From contig NZ_CP059856.1 in the NCBI RefSeq assembly GCF_009193325.2, positions 4,402,001 through 4,466,000 of the forward strand: DNA of 64,000 bases, read 5' to 3'. Shown here one piece after another: positions 12,289 through 20,257 of this stretch (position 1 is the stretch's first letter; each line of letters begins with the position of its first letter). This DNA is from Bacteroides zhangwenhongii (GTDB taxonomy: Bacteria > Bacteroidota > Bacteroidia > Bacteroidales > Bacteroidaceae). Position numbers and translations under genes: made by a program. The notes under the pieces were generated by a model. It was not told the origin of the DNA. It saw only the letters and a list, made by a program, of their open reading frames with translations, and ran no database searches.

Positions 12289-13512
12289 TTAAAACTTTAG
12301 TTCGGGCAAGCTGTTTATTGCTTCCTCTTTCAATTTATCCACCGCACGGGTGTATTTCTCCGTATGCTTCAATCCGCTATGCCCTAAAAGGCTGGCTACG
12401 GTTTTGATATTTGCCCCATTGTTCAGAATGTTCACGGCAAACGAATGTCGGGCACAATGCCAGCTTATATGTTTGTCTATTCCGGCTCTCTTTACCCAAC
12501 GTTTTACTGATTTACAGCAGCTTTCGTAAGTAGGTAAATCGAATATCAAGCAGTTTTTATCTGCCGGGGCTTCACCAATGATAGACAATAGACCATCATT
12601 CAGGGGAATAACTACACCACTACTGGCAGAATGTCCCTTTGTCTTACTTTGCTCAAATTTCAATAACCGATTAGCGTAATCCACATTCTTATAGGTAAGG
12701 TCTTTTACATCACAGAAACGCAGACCGCAGTATAAGCAGAAGATAAAAGCACGTCTGACATTCGGGTTCTCGTTGTCATAATGGCAAGCCGCCAACTTTT
12801 GTATTTCTTCGGGAGAAAGAACATCTTTCCGAAGCATTTGGCTATCCACTTTGCAGGTAACACTTTTGCATGGGTCTTTCAACATTACATCGTGGTCAAT
12901 CGCATATCGAATAACTTTCTTGAAACGCTGGTAAATGCTTTTAGCCCCTTCACCTACACTTCGGGATTGCAGGTAGGCTACAAACTGCTCCATCATTTCT
13001 TTGGTGATAAGTTCCGGTTTGATACTAAACTCATTCATGGGGTATTGCTCTTTTAAGAAGTCCTTAAAACGGCTAAGTGCAATTTGTACCATGCGAATAT
13101 CTTTCTTGGTATAACTGTTGATATAGGCTTGGAAATAGTCTAAGAAATTGACCGTTCTATCTTTTTTTAACCGATAGCCCAACATACTTTCTTTAAACTC
13201 CTGTTCACGCTCCGCACGTATCTTTGTAGCAAGCTCCAACGTTTCTTTGTTCTGCTGACGTTCTGCAGGGGTACGGGGCTTATCTATCAGATACAGACTA
13301 AGGTTTTCTTTTCGCCTGTTGTGCTTTACTGCAAACTTGGGCTTACCTTGCATCTTTCCACTATCATAGTACACTTGATTGCCGTTTTTATCTAATACGG
13401 GCTTTTCCTCTCTACCTAAATAATACTCTAAGTAAAGGCTAATTCTACCATCCGAGAGCTTATTTTGTTCTAACTTGGGGTTTTCTTTCGTTTTATTTTC
13501 TAACTTTGCCAT
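12289..13512 (-). CDS. Tyrosine site-specific integrase
   Basis: 407 residues, a complete Bacteroides-type phage/transposon integrase. N-terminal arm-binding region, SAM-like core-binding region (FLDYFQAYINSYTKKDIRMVQIALSRFKDF), and a C-terminal catalytic domain with Arg in CGLRFCDVKDL, HCARHSF (HxxR), GH in LLGHSGLKHTEKY and the tyrosine nucleophile in that last motif. It precedes the DUF1016 gene. A good promoter with an inverted repeat over its -7 box lies upstream (13572-13625). A second copy of its last ~26 codons is found at 14626-14705. It presumably integrated or inverted DNA at this locus. Confidence 0.93.
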   Translation of the reverse strand: MAKLENKTKENPKLEQNKLSDGRISLYLEYYLGREEKPVLDKNGNQVYYDSGKMQGKPKFAVKHNRRKENLSLYLIDKPRTPAERQQNKETLELATKIRAEREQEFKESMLGYRLKKDRTVNFLDYFQAYINSYTKKDIRMVQIALSRFKDFLKEQYPMNEFSIKPELITKEMMEQFVAYLQSRSVGEGAKSIYQRFKKVIRYAIDHDVMLKDPCKSVTCKVDSQMLRKDVLSPEEIQKLAACHYDNENPNVRRAFIFCLYCGLRFCDVKDLTYKNVDYANRLLKFEQSKTKGHSASSGVVIPLNDGLLSIIGEAPADKNCLIFDLPTYESCCKSVKRWVKRAGIDKHISWHCARHSFAVNILNNGANIKTVASLLGHSGLKHTEKYTRAVDKLKEEAINSLPELKF

Positions 13513-13571
13513 TGTTTAGAGGTTTTATCCCGATTTAGGTACCATAACCGGGTGATTACGCTAAATAGTTG

Positions 13572-13625
13572 ATTTTCTTTTGTTTTCCGATATTGCAAAG
13601 GTACAAAAGAAAATGATATTTCAAA
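13572..13625 (-). promoter_or_regulatory. Integrase promoter flanked by a 12-bp inverted repeat
   Basis: On the minus strand, TACCTTTG (13596-13603) is the -7 box and TTTG (13622-13625) the -33 box, with an 18-base spacer. Arms ATTTTCTTTTGT (13572-13583) and ACAAAAGAAAAT (13603-13614) form a perfect inverted repeat around the -7 box, suggesting an operator. The 11-bp word AAAGTGTACT(A/G) occurs twice in tandem just upstream. Confidence 0.65.
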
Positions 13626-13630
13626 GTGTA

Positions 13631-14041
13631 CTAAAAGTGTACTGAATAACGGAAAATGGGCAAAATATGGCAAAAATAGAGAAAATAGGAAATATACAAG
13701 TGATTGATAATAAAGAAGATATGTTCTTTTATTTTCCTATGATTTCTATGGCTTGTACCGGGTCTGGGTACTGAAGCGGAGAAAGTTGAAAAACTCTCTC
13801 CGCTTTTCTTTTCTACTCCCCGTAACTCGTTGGTTTGCTGATAGATTAAATCAAGCACTTTGTTATAAGAATTGGTTCGATATGTTTTTCCGTCAAATTC
13901 GATTTTTTCGGGAAACATCGAACTAATTAGCTTGATTTTAATTCCTACAGGTGCATCTCTTATATAGCTATCTATATTGTTAATCAGGTTGATAGAGTAA
14001 TCTAACTTTGGTTCGATATTACTACGGTTGGGGTTCTCCTG
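13631..14041 (-). pseudogene. C-terminal remnant of a large serine recombinase
   Basis: Reading leftward from about 14041, the frame gives LDYSINLINNIDSYIRDAP, VGIKIKLISSMFPEKIEFDG and YRTNSYNKVLDLIYQQTNEL. This strongly resembles the tail of Bacteroides large serine recombinases (coiled coil plus the FPEKIEFDG segment). The catalytic domain, DNA-binding domain and zinc ribbon are missing: upstream the sequence joins the broken DUF1016 copy. No early stop is present, so the frame runs on to 13631 through non-homologous codons. Confidence 0.6.
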
Positions 14042-14601
14042 TATTTCAATAAAGACACTATTTGTCGTTCCAATTCTCTTGCAGACCGACAGTCTCTCAT
14101 TGCTTCCATTTCATAAAAAGCACGTTTGACTGGGTTTTCAATTTTGGATATAAATTTTAAGTGAGAATATGGCAGCCTGTTAAATAGCTTTTCGGCAGGT
14201 ATATTCCAGTTATTAATCTGATTGTCTGCTGTATTTAATCTGGCACACATCGTGTGCCGAATTGGTTCTGTGAATTCGGCGGACAGTGTGTTCCGAATTT
14301 CATTTCCTGATATTATGTAGTGCAATATTTGTTCTTTTAGCTGTGGATAAATAAGGTACAGCCGCCTAAATTCACGGAATCTACGTTCATTCAGACCTTT
14401 TGTTTTCAGCCGTTGTTCCAGTTTCTTCAACAATTGTTCACCGTATGCGGCACGGTCTTCTCCGTTCTGCTCAAATTCCACGATATAGCAACCCATAAGC
14501 CAGTTACGGGAAGTAAGGGCAAGGTTTACAGCGTGTGCGGCTTGTGTCTGCAACGTGTTCTGTATCGTGCTGATATGTTTTACTAATGTTTCAAAATTCA
14601 T
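14002..14601 (-). pseudogene. Truncated DUF1016 gene (second copy)
   Basis: 199 codons. The first ~92 residues are almost identical to the copy at 11109-12263 (three changes), residues ~93-170 differ strongly, and similarity resumes at IENPVKRAFYEME. The frame ends in about 20 foreign residues after ELERQIVSLLKYRR, and the whole PD-(D/E)XK nuclease domain is missing. The break coincides with the start of the serine recombinase remnant, so this looks like a recombination junction. The product would lack any nuclease activity. Confidence 0.8.
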
Positions 14602-14625
14602 AGTTACAAAATAAGTATTTTAGGA

Positions 14626-14705
14626 TTAAAACTTTAGTTCGGTCAAGTTGTTTGTTGCTTCCTCTTTTAATTTATCCACTACACGGGTGTATTTCTCTGT
14701 ATGTT
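14626..14705 (-). pseudogene. 3' end of a tyrosine integrase (second copy)
   Basis: The last ~26 codons of an integrase, ending TELKF, match the end of the complete integrase (PELKF at 12289) with a few changes and still include the tyrosine-nucleophile codon in TEKYTR. Similarity stops abruptly near 14705. With the DUF1016 fragment beside it, this is a partial duplicate of the integrase-DUF1016 pair in the same order and spacing. Confidence 0.75.
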
Positions 14706-14730
14706 GTTAGGAGTGTGGTATCTGCAAGGG

Positions 14731-14862
14731 TATCCTTTCCTATGGATATGTATTTCGTTACCTAATCAGTTTTCGTTCAACAACTGTCGAACGATAGTTC
14801 AACAATTGTCAAGCGCTCGTTCAACAACTGTTGAACGAAAACCAATTAGGCAATCGAAAAAC
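14731..14862. repeat. 22-bp-period palindromic array (GTTCAACA family)
   Basis: Consecutive 22-base units start at 14731, 14753, 14775, 14797, 14819 and 14841. The three central ones begin GTTCAACA and read GTTCAACAACTGTTGAAC-like palindromes of 18 bp followed by 4 bases (GATA, GCTC, GAAA). The outer units mirror each other: 14761-14782 and 14829-14850 are inverted repeats of 22 bases with two mismatches. The whole block could fold as one large hairpin. The remaining gap, 14863-15209, shows nothing recognisable. Confidence 0.85.
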
Positions 14863-15209
14863 TAATATAGGTAAGAAGAATAGATAAAGATGTATTCTGA
14901 GGAACTGTTGCATTCTGAAAAATAGATATGCAAATGCTGTTTGTTAAAAGGCGATGGGCAATTCGCAAGACTGACTGAAATTTCCTGTTTATTCTGTTTT
15001 TGAGGTAAAAGCTGTAAGTTGAATTCATAAATTTTATCCAAAAGAAGGCAAAAGAATAGAATAAACAAGCGGAAGCGTAACACCCTGTCAATAAAAATAC
15101 TATATTTATTGCAGCTAGAGAGCACTTTAAGTAATGCTTAAGAGGAAAAATGAGAAGTAGTATATATACTATATATTTTCTATTATTAATTACTTAAACA
15201 CATTTTTTT

Positions 15210-15893
15210 ATGGAAGCCAAGAAATCAAAAAAGGCTGCAATTGAGAATCAACGGGGTTCTTGGTTGTTGATGGGTTTGGTTGTTGCGCTCGCTTTCATGT
15301 TCGTTTCGTTCGAATGGACACAACATGATGTCAGGGTTGCGGCACTATCATCAGATGATGAATCCATCTTTGTGACAGAGCTAGTTCCAATCACATTCCC
15401 TGAGGAGAAACTGGAACCGCCTCCACCTCCCGAAAATAAGGTCGTAGACATATTAGAAATAGTAAAGAACGATATAGAGGTGACGGACGAGGTTTCTACA
15501 GTATCAGAGGATATGAATGCAGTTCATGAAATTGTATGGATACCGCCTGTGGTGGAAACCGAAACGGTAGTTGAAGACGTTATTCATGTCAGCGTTGAGA
15601 TTATGCCGGAGTTTCCGGGTGGTACGGCTGCTTTAATGAAATATTTAAGCGGTAATATCAAGTATCCGACGATTTCACAGGAAACCGGCTCACAAGGAAA
15701 GGTTATTGTTCAGTTTGTTGTAGACAAGGACGGGACGATAACGAATCCTGAAGTGGTACGAGGGGTTGATCCGTATTTGGATAAAGAGGCTGTTCGTGTG
15801 ATCAGTTCTATGCCGAAGTGGAAACCCGGAGTGCAGAACGGTAAGAAAGTTCGAGTAAAATATACTGTGCCTGTAATGTTCAGACTTCGGTAA
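15210..15893 (+). CDS. TonB-family energy-transducing protein
   Basis: 227 residues: short cytoplasmic N-terminus rich in lysine, one membrane segment at about 18-36, a proline-rich periplasmic linker (EPPPPPE), and a C-terminal TonB domain from about residue 140 (MPEFPGGTAALMKYLSGNIKYP, QGKVIVQFVVDKDGTI, YTVPVMFRLR). TonB proteins carry proton-motive energy from ExbBD to outer-membrane receptors such as SusC. No exbB/exbD genes are nearby, so it is an orphan copy. The upstream region is AT-rich without a clear TAnnTTTG box. A strong terminator follows at 15915-15970. Confidence 0.93.
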   Translation: MEAKKSKKAAIENQRGSWLLMGLVVALAFMFVSFEWTQHDVRVAALSSDDESIFVTELVPITFPEEKLEPPPPPENKVVDILEIVKNDIEVTDEVSTVSEDMNAVHEIVWIPPVVETETVVEDVIHVSVEIMPEFPGGTAALMKYLSGNIKYPTISQETGSQGKVIVQFVVDKDGTITNPEVVRGVDPYLDKEAVRVISSMPKWKPGVQNGKKVRVKYTVPVMFRLR

Positions 15894-15914
15894 TTGCTTG
15901 AAATGGATGAGTGT

Positions 15915-15970
15915 AAAGAGGGTATGTCAAGATTCGGAATCGAATGAGCCATTGACATACCCTCTTTTTC
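15915..15970. terminator. Bidirectional terminator between tonB-like and NCS2 permease genes
   Basis: A perfect 16-bp stem, AAAGAGGGTATGTCAA / TTGACATACCCTCTTT, with T-rich sequence on both outer sides. The flanking genes converge, so it can serve both. Confidence 0.88.
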
Positions 15971-15995
15971 TATATTTGTTTTTTATCTTTTTCGG

Positions 15996-17294
15996 TCATA
16001 CCAGATATTTGAGAGTAAAGAGGGCTGCGAGAATATACATGGTGAGTGATATTTTCTTGAACTTACCCGATAGCAGATTGGTCAGTACATAACTGATAAG
16101 CCCGAGAACAATACCGTCTGAAATGCTATAAGCCATTGGAATCATAATGATACAGATGAATGCCGGAACTGATTCCGTGAAATCATCCAGATCAATGTCT
16201 TTGATAGGTGACATCATGAATAAACCGACCAATACCAGGATAGGGCAGGTTGCCGCACTTGGGATGGAGAGGAAAAGCGGTGCGAAAAGTAAGGCTATTC
16301 CGAAGCAGATAGCAGTTACAAAAGAAGTGATTCCGGAACGGCCTCCTTGAGCGATGCCTGATGCGCTCTCTACAAATGTGCTTACCGTATTGGTTCCTAA
16401 CATTGCCCCTACGGTAGTCCCGATAGCATCGGCCATAAATGCCTGTTTGGCACGGGGCACTTTCCCATTAACCAACATTCCGGCTTTGTTGGATACGCCG
16501 ACCAATGTGCCGATGGTATCGAACATATCAATAAATAACAATGTAAACACAGTAAAAGCCATTTGAGTGGTGAGCACTTTTGAGAAGTCGAACTTGAAAA
16601 ATACCGGTTCCAATGAGGGAGGTATACTGACGATTCCGTTAAATTCGGTAATTCCCATCGGAATGCCGATCAACATTGTCAAAAGGATTCCCCATAGCAT
16701 AGACCCTTTTACCTTTTTTATAAGTAACACGGAAGTGATGGCAAGTCCGATAAGCGCCAAAAGCGGAGAGCCGGAAGTGATATTGCCGAGTGTCACTAAG
16801 GTTGCATCGTTCTTGGTGATAACTCCGGCATTCTGCAATCCGATGAAGGCGATAAAAAGTCCGATACCTGCCCCAATGGCGTTCTTTAGGGAGTCTGGTA
16901 TGGCATTGAGGATGGCTTCACGTAAGTTGGAAAGGGTCAGCAGGATAAACAGGAGGCCTTCGATAAGCACTGCTGTTAATGCAAATTCCCAAGTATTGCC
17001 CATACCCAGACAGACTGTGAAAGCGAAAAAAGCATTTAGTCCCATGCCGGGAGCAAGCGCGAACGGAAGTTTGGCCCATACCGCCATAATAAGAGTGGCT
17101 ATTAAGGAAGCTGTGGCGGTAGCGGTGAATACCGCCCCCTTATCCATGCCTGTGACACCCAGTATGCTAGGATTCACGGCAAGAATGTATGACATAGTCA
17201 GAAATGTAGTAATACCTGCAAGAATCTCAGTTCTTACCTGCATGGAATGCGAATTGAATCCAAACAACTTTTGTAGCATATTCTTGTTTTCCAT
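15996..17294 (-). CDS. NCS2-family purine permease (AzgA/PbuG type)
   Basis: 432 residues with about 12-14 hydrophobic segments. The N-terminal motif FGFNSHSMQVRTEILAGITTFLTMSYILAVNP and the downstream LAPGMGLNAFFAFTV are hallmarks of the AzgA/PbuG branch, which takes up hypoxanthine, guanine or adenine with protons. The later segment ESASGIAQGGRSG also fits. It stands alone on the minus strand. A TACTTTTG box on the minus strand at 17320-17327 is the likely promoter. The exact base transported cannot be predicted. Confidence 0.93.
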   Translation of the reverse strand: MENKNMLQKLFGFNSHSMQVRTEILAGITTFLTMSYILAVNPSILGVTGMDKGAVFTATATASLIATLIMAVWAKLPFALAPGMGLNAFFAFTVCLGMGNTWEFALTAVLIEGLLFILLTLSNLREAILNAIPDSLKNAIGAGIGLFIAFIGLQNAGVITKNDATLVTLGNITSGSPLLALIGLAITSVLLIKKVKGSMLWGILLTMLIGIPMGITEFNGIVSIPPSLEPVFFKFDFSKVLTTQMAFTVFTLLFIDMFDTIGTLVGVSNKAGMLVNGKVPRAKQAFMADAIGTTVGAMLGTNTVSTFVESASGIAQGGRSGITSFVTAICFGIALLFAPLFLSIPSAATCPILVLVGLFMMSPIKDIDLDDFTESVPAFICIIMIPMAYSISDGIVLGLISYVLTNLLSGKFKKISLTMYILAALFTLKYLV

Positions 17295-17319
17295 ATTCTT
17301 CGAATATTTTTAGACGTTA

Positions 17320-17327
17320 CAAAAGTA
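17320..17327 (-). promoter_or_regulatory. -7 box for the NCS2 permease
   Basis: TACTTTTG on the minus strand matches the Bacteroides TAnnTTTG consensus and lies 26 bases before the start codon. No good -33 box was seen. Confidence 0.5.
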
Positions 17328-17406
17328 GATAAATTTTAGACAATCGGGGTATATTCAGTTGTTGAATTCTTCTCGCGCCACTATTCTGTCTTTGCGATAA
17401 AAAACA

Positions 17407-17414
17407 TATCTTTG
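17407..17414 (+). promoter_or_regulatory. -7 box for the methyltransferase-like gene
   Basis: TATCTTTG matches the TAnnTTTG consensus and lies 31 bases before the ATG at 17446. Confidence 0.5.
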
Positions 17415-17445
17415 TATCCGAGAATAAAAAACGAACGTTTGTTTT

Positions 17446-18069
17446 ATGAATCTTCTACTTTCTATAAAAAGACCTTTTATTTGGCTTTCCCGTTTTCGCT
17501 ATCGTTGCGGATATGGTGTGCATTCCCCTTTTGCTTTCAGTCTGATAACGGATGTGATTTATGAGAATACACCCTATTATGCATATCATGCTTTGCAAGA
17601 AGAGCAGAGAAAGAAAGTGAGAGAATGTGGGTGGAGTAAGAGTAGAGGAAAAATAAACCGCTTTTTGTTCCGGTTGGTGAATAAAGTACAACCTGCCACT
17701 GTTATAGAAGTGGGACAGCCTTCGACGGCTTCACTTTATTTGCAATCGGCTAAACCCTCCGCTTCTTATCTATTTGCTTCCGACCTCTCGGAACTGTTTT
17801 TGGATGCAGATACTCCGGTCGATTTTTTATATATGAATAATTATCAGAATCCTGAACTGATAGAAGAAGTTTTTCATATTTGTGCGCAGCGGGTTACTTT
17901 GAAAAGTGTGTTTGTGGTGCAGGGAATTTGCTATTCAAAGAAGATGAAAACGCTTTGGAATCAATTGAAGGAGGACGAGCGGGTTGGGGTTACTTTTGAT
18001 TTGTATGACTTGGGTTTACTCTTTTTTGATAAAACAAAGATAAAACAGCACTATATCGTCAACTTCTGA
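17446..18069 (+). CDS. Class I SAM-dependent methyltransferase-like protein
   Basis: 207 residues. After an N-terminal region with RYRCGYGVHSPFAFSLIT, a pattern seen in many Bacteroidetes proteins annotated as methyltransferases, there is a possible nucleotide-binding strand TVIEVGQPST and an acidic strand DFLYMNN. The glycine motif is weak compared with true SAM-binding loops, so catalysis is doubtful. It precedes the cobalamin adenosyltransferase gene by 46 bases and may share its transcript. Substrate unknown. Confidence 0.55.
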   Translation: MNLLLSIKRPFIWLSRFRYRCGYGVHSPFAFSLITDVIYENTPYYAYHALQEEQRKKVRECGWSKSRGKINRFLFRLVNKVQPATVIEVGQPSTASLYLQSAKPSASYLFASDLSELFLDADTPVDFLYMNNYQNPELIEEVFHICAQRVTLKSVFVVQGICYSKKMKTLWNQLKEDERVGVTFDLYDLGLLFFDKTKIKQHYIVNF

Positions 18070-18115
18070 GAACCTTTGTACGTTAACCTTATATAGATGA
18101 TTAAAAAAGAAAATT

Positions 18116-18679
18116 ATGAAAAAGAGCCTTGTATATACAAAAACCGGTGACAAGGGGACTACCAGCCTGGTTGGCGGCAGTCGTGTGCCGAAAACGCATA
18201 TCCGCCTGGAAGCCTATGGGACAGTGGACGAACTGAATTCGAATTTGGGCTGGTTGTACACCTATCTGTTGGATGAGGCGGACCGTCACTTTATTTTAGG
18301 AGTTCAGCATAAGTTGTTTGCTATCGGCTCCCATCTCGCTACCGATCAGGAGAAAATGCAGTTGAAACCTGCGAGTATTATAACTTCCGGAGACATAGAA
18401 AGTATTGAACATGAAATTGATAAATTGGACGAACAATTGCCGGAGCTTTGTTCCTTTATTATTCCGGGTGGAAGTCGGGGCGCATCTGTTTGCCACATCT
18501 GCCGGACAGTCTGCCGACGGGCCGAAAGACGTATTTTGGCTTTATCCGAAACTTGTACAATTTCGCCCGAAGTATTAGCTTTTGTCAACAGATTGTCAGA
18601 TTATTTGTTTGTATTATCCCGGAAAATTAATTTTGATGAACAAAATAACGAAATATTTTGGGATAATAGTTGGAAATGA
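18116..18679 (+). CDS. Cob(I)alamin adenosyltransferase, PduO type
   Basis: 187 residues, the usual length. The N-terminus [21 protein letters not shown] is the ATP-binding signature of PduO-type adenosyltransferases, followed by [15 protein letters not shown] and the C-terminal helix motif [13 protein letters not shown]…[15 protein letters not shown]. The enzyme transfers the adenosyl group of ATP to cob(I)alamin to form coenzyme B12. Bacteroides needs this for methylmalonyl-CoA mutase. No other B12 genes are close. A small DUF2795 gene follows with its own promoter. Confidence 0.95.
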   Translation: MKKSLVYTKTGDKGTTSLVGGSRVPKTHIRLEAYGTVDELNSNLGWLYTYLLDEADRHFILGVQHKLFAIGSHLATDQEKMQLKPASIITSGDIESIEHEIDKLDEQLPELCSFIIPGGSRGASVCHICRTVCRRAERRILALSETCTISPEVLAFVNRLSDYLFVLSRKINFDEQNNEIFWDNSWK

Positions 18680-18699
18680 TAGATTTTATTATACTTTTG
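18670..18699 (+). promoter_or_regulatory. Promoter for the DUF2795 gene
   Basis: TTG at 18670-18672, a 19-base spacer and TACTTTTG at 18692-18699. It overlaps the end of the adenosyltransferase gene. Confidence 0.6.
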
Positions 18700-18752
18700 C
18701 CGAAAAATAGAAAGCAAGACAAATTTAGTATTCACTTTAAATACTCAAAATT

Positions 18753-18974
18753 ATGTATTGGACATTGGAACTAGCATCAAAACTTGAAGATGCTCCCTGG
18801 CCGGCAACCAAGGATGAATTGATTGATTATGCCATGCGTTCGGGTGCTCCTCTTGAAGTTATTGAGAATCTCCAAGAGATGGAAGATGAGGGCGAAATCT
18901 ATGAAAGTATCGAAGATATTTGGCCGGATTATCCTAGTAAGGAGGATTTTTTCTTCAACGAGGAAGAGTATTAG
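18753..18974 (+). CDS. Small acidic DUF2795-family protein
   Basis: 73 residues, strongly acidic at the C-terminus (PSKEDFFFNEEEY). The core PWPATKDELIDYAMRSGAPLEVIENLQEM is the pattern of DUF2795, a small helical family of unknown function common in Bacteroidetes and Actinobacteria. It has its own promoter (18670-18699) and a terminator right after it, so it is probably a single-gene transcript. Good TAnnTTTG promoter spacing and intact length support a real gene. Confidence 0.85.
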   Translation: MYWTLELASKLEDAPWPATKDELIDYAMRSGAPLEVIENLQEMEDEGEIYESIEDIWPDYPSKEDFFFNEEEY

Positions 18975-19000
18975 TTTTAACTGAGAACTGAACATATAAA

Positions 19001-19040
19001 ATGCCCGATAACTATACAAAAAAGCTATCGGGTATTTTTT
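19001..19040. terminator. Terminator after the DUF2795 gene, shared with the convergent porin
   Basis: Stem ATGCCCGATA / TATCGGGTAT followed by a run of T on the + strand. The porin gene converges from the other side. Confidence 0.8.
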
Positions 19041-19054
19041 ATATCTTACAGTAT

Positions 19055-20242
19055 TTAGAATACGGGCATTTGCCAGATGAAACCTACAGATACCCGGTTT
19101 GTAGTGTAATCCGTTTGTCCCAATGCTTTGGCTCGGGAAGTAAAGTCATAGCAACGTCCTACGTAGGTAATAAAGAAGTGCAGATTGGTTTCCATCGGGT
19201 AATATTCGATACCGCCCAGATATCCCCAGGAAGTACGGTAATTTCCCTTCTCTATTCCCTCGGACGCCTTGCCTACGGAAGCCGTCTCATACATACCCTT
19301 CACAAAAACATTCCATTTCGGAAGAAAGCGGTAATTACATTTGGCAACAACCGAAAGATAGTTCGCATCAAAAGCATTATGTCCGCCCGGACGACCTACG
19401 ATACTGGTAATAATTCCTTTGCGGTCAATATCCTCTTTTGAATACATGAAATCGACAAAAGCATTCCATTTTCCAAGATTCAACTCGTTACCTAAAGCAT
19501 AATAATACATATTGTGACTTTTAGCCTTGTTCATGACCGAAGCCGACCAACGGGTTTTAAATACATTATTGAAATTACCGTTCCAGTTCAATGTATAAAC
19601 CAGTGGCATTTTGCCCGATTTCAGATCGGGGAGATTGCCTTCGGCATCCTCTGTGATTCCGTAAGTATTATCGAAAGAACTGTTACGGCTGTTCAATATT
19701 TGCAGGTTAAGTTGCTGTTCGGGAGTAATGTTATAACCCACATTCAATCCGGTCATGAAATTACTCATGTAATCAATCATATCACTGTATTGATAGATGT
19801 CAATCGGATTCAGGTCGAACTCGATACCACCGTATGCGGCACATTGCTTTCCTGCAAAAAGACTAAACTGGTCATTCAGCTTGATACCGATTCCGGCATA
19901 GTCGATAGAAGTCGGGAGATTATCAATCATGCCGTTTGCATCGTTCGAGCGGTTGAGGCGCTGACGATAGCGGTAAGACAGCCAGTTGTTGATATTTCCT
20001 TTGGCTTCGATACGAAGCTGGTGCATATTAAAGTCACCCTCCTGAAAACCATTCTGGAAATGAGCGTCAAAGCTCCCTTGCATATTCAGATAAAGATTGA
20101 ATTTATCTGTTTTCTTTTTCACGTCTGTCAGCTCTTCAAACAGGGGAGTGTTCGGATTGAATTTCTCCTTTTTCTCTGTTTTTTGAGCATATATTCCCTG
20201 TATGCTACCCGCGAGGAGCAGCATGAATATCCATTTTTTCAT
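19055..20242 (-). CDS. Outer-membrane porin-like protein (asparagine/C4-dicarboxylate operon)
   Basis: 395 residues with a type I signal peptide (cleavage after IYA). The rest is rich in alternating amphipathic beta-strands with aromatic ends and finishes SVGFIWQMPVF, a terminal Phe typical of outer-membrane barrels. It resembles the phosphate-selective porin O/P type. It lies 15 bases after ansB and appears to be the third gene of dcuB-ansB-porin, so it probably lets asparagine or dicarboxylates reach the periplasm. The substrate is inferred from the operon, not from the protein. Confidence 0.75.
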   Translation of the reverse strand: MKKWIFMLLLAGSIQGIYAQKTEKKEKFNPNTPLFEELTDVKKKTDKFNLYLNMQGSFDAHFQNGFQEGDFNMHQLRIEAKGNINNWLSYRYRQRLNRSNDANGMIDNLPTSIDYAGIGIKLNDQFSLFAGKQCAAYGGIEFDLNPIDIYQYSDMIDYMSNFMTGLNVGYNITPEQQLNLQILNSRNSSFDNTYGITEDAEGNLPDLKSGKMPLVYTLNWNGNFNNVFKTRWSASVMNKAKSHNMYYYALGNELNLGKWNAFVDFMYSKEDIDRKGIITSIVGRPGGHNAFDANYLSVVAKCNYRFLPKWNVFVKGMYETASVGKASEGIEKGNYRTSWGYLGGIEYYPMETNLHFFITYVGRCYDFTSRAKALGQTDYTTNRVSVGFIWQMPVF

Positions 20243-20257
20243 AAGTAAGTCAGGTTT

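Noticed and set aside
13572..13614. Invertible promoter of the Bacteroides capsule type
   Set aside because: The segment between the repeats is only 19 bp, far shorter than known invertible promoters; an operator is simpler.
11109..14705. Type I restriction locus with shuffling specificity genes
   Set aside because: No hsdR, hsdM or hsdS sequence is present; only the DUF1016 and integrase parts seen at such loci occur here.
14846..15125. Two overlapping minus-strand frames of 81 and 87 codons
   Set aside because: Low-complexity aromatic and Asn/Ile-rich translation, no promoter, overlapping in different frames; treated as non-coding.
16567..17313. 248-codon open frame opposite the NCS2 permease
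   Set aside because: Pure antisense to membrane-helix codons; no signal, motif or promoter.
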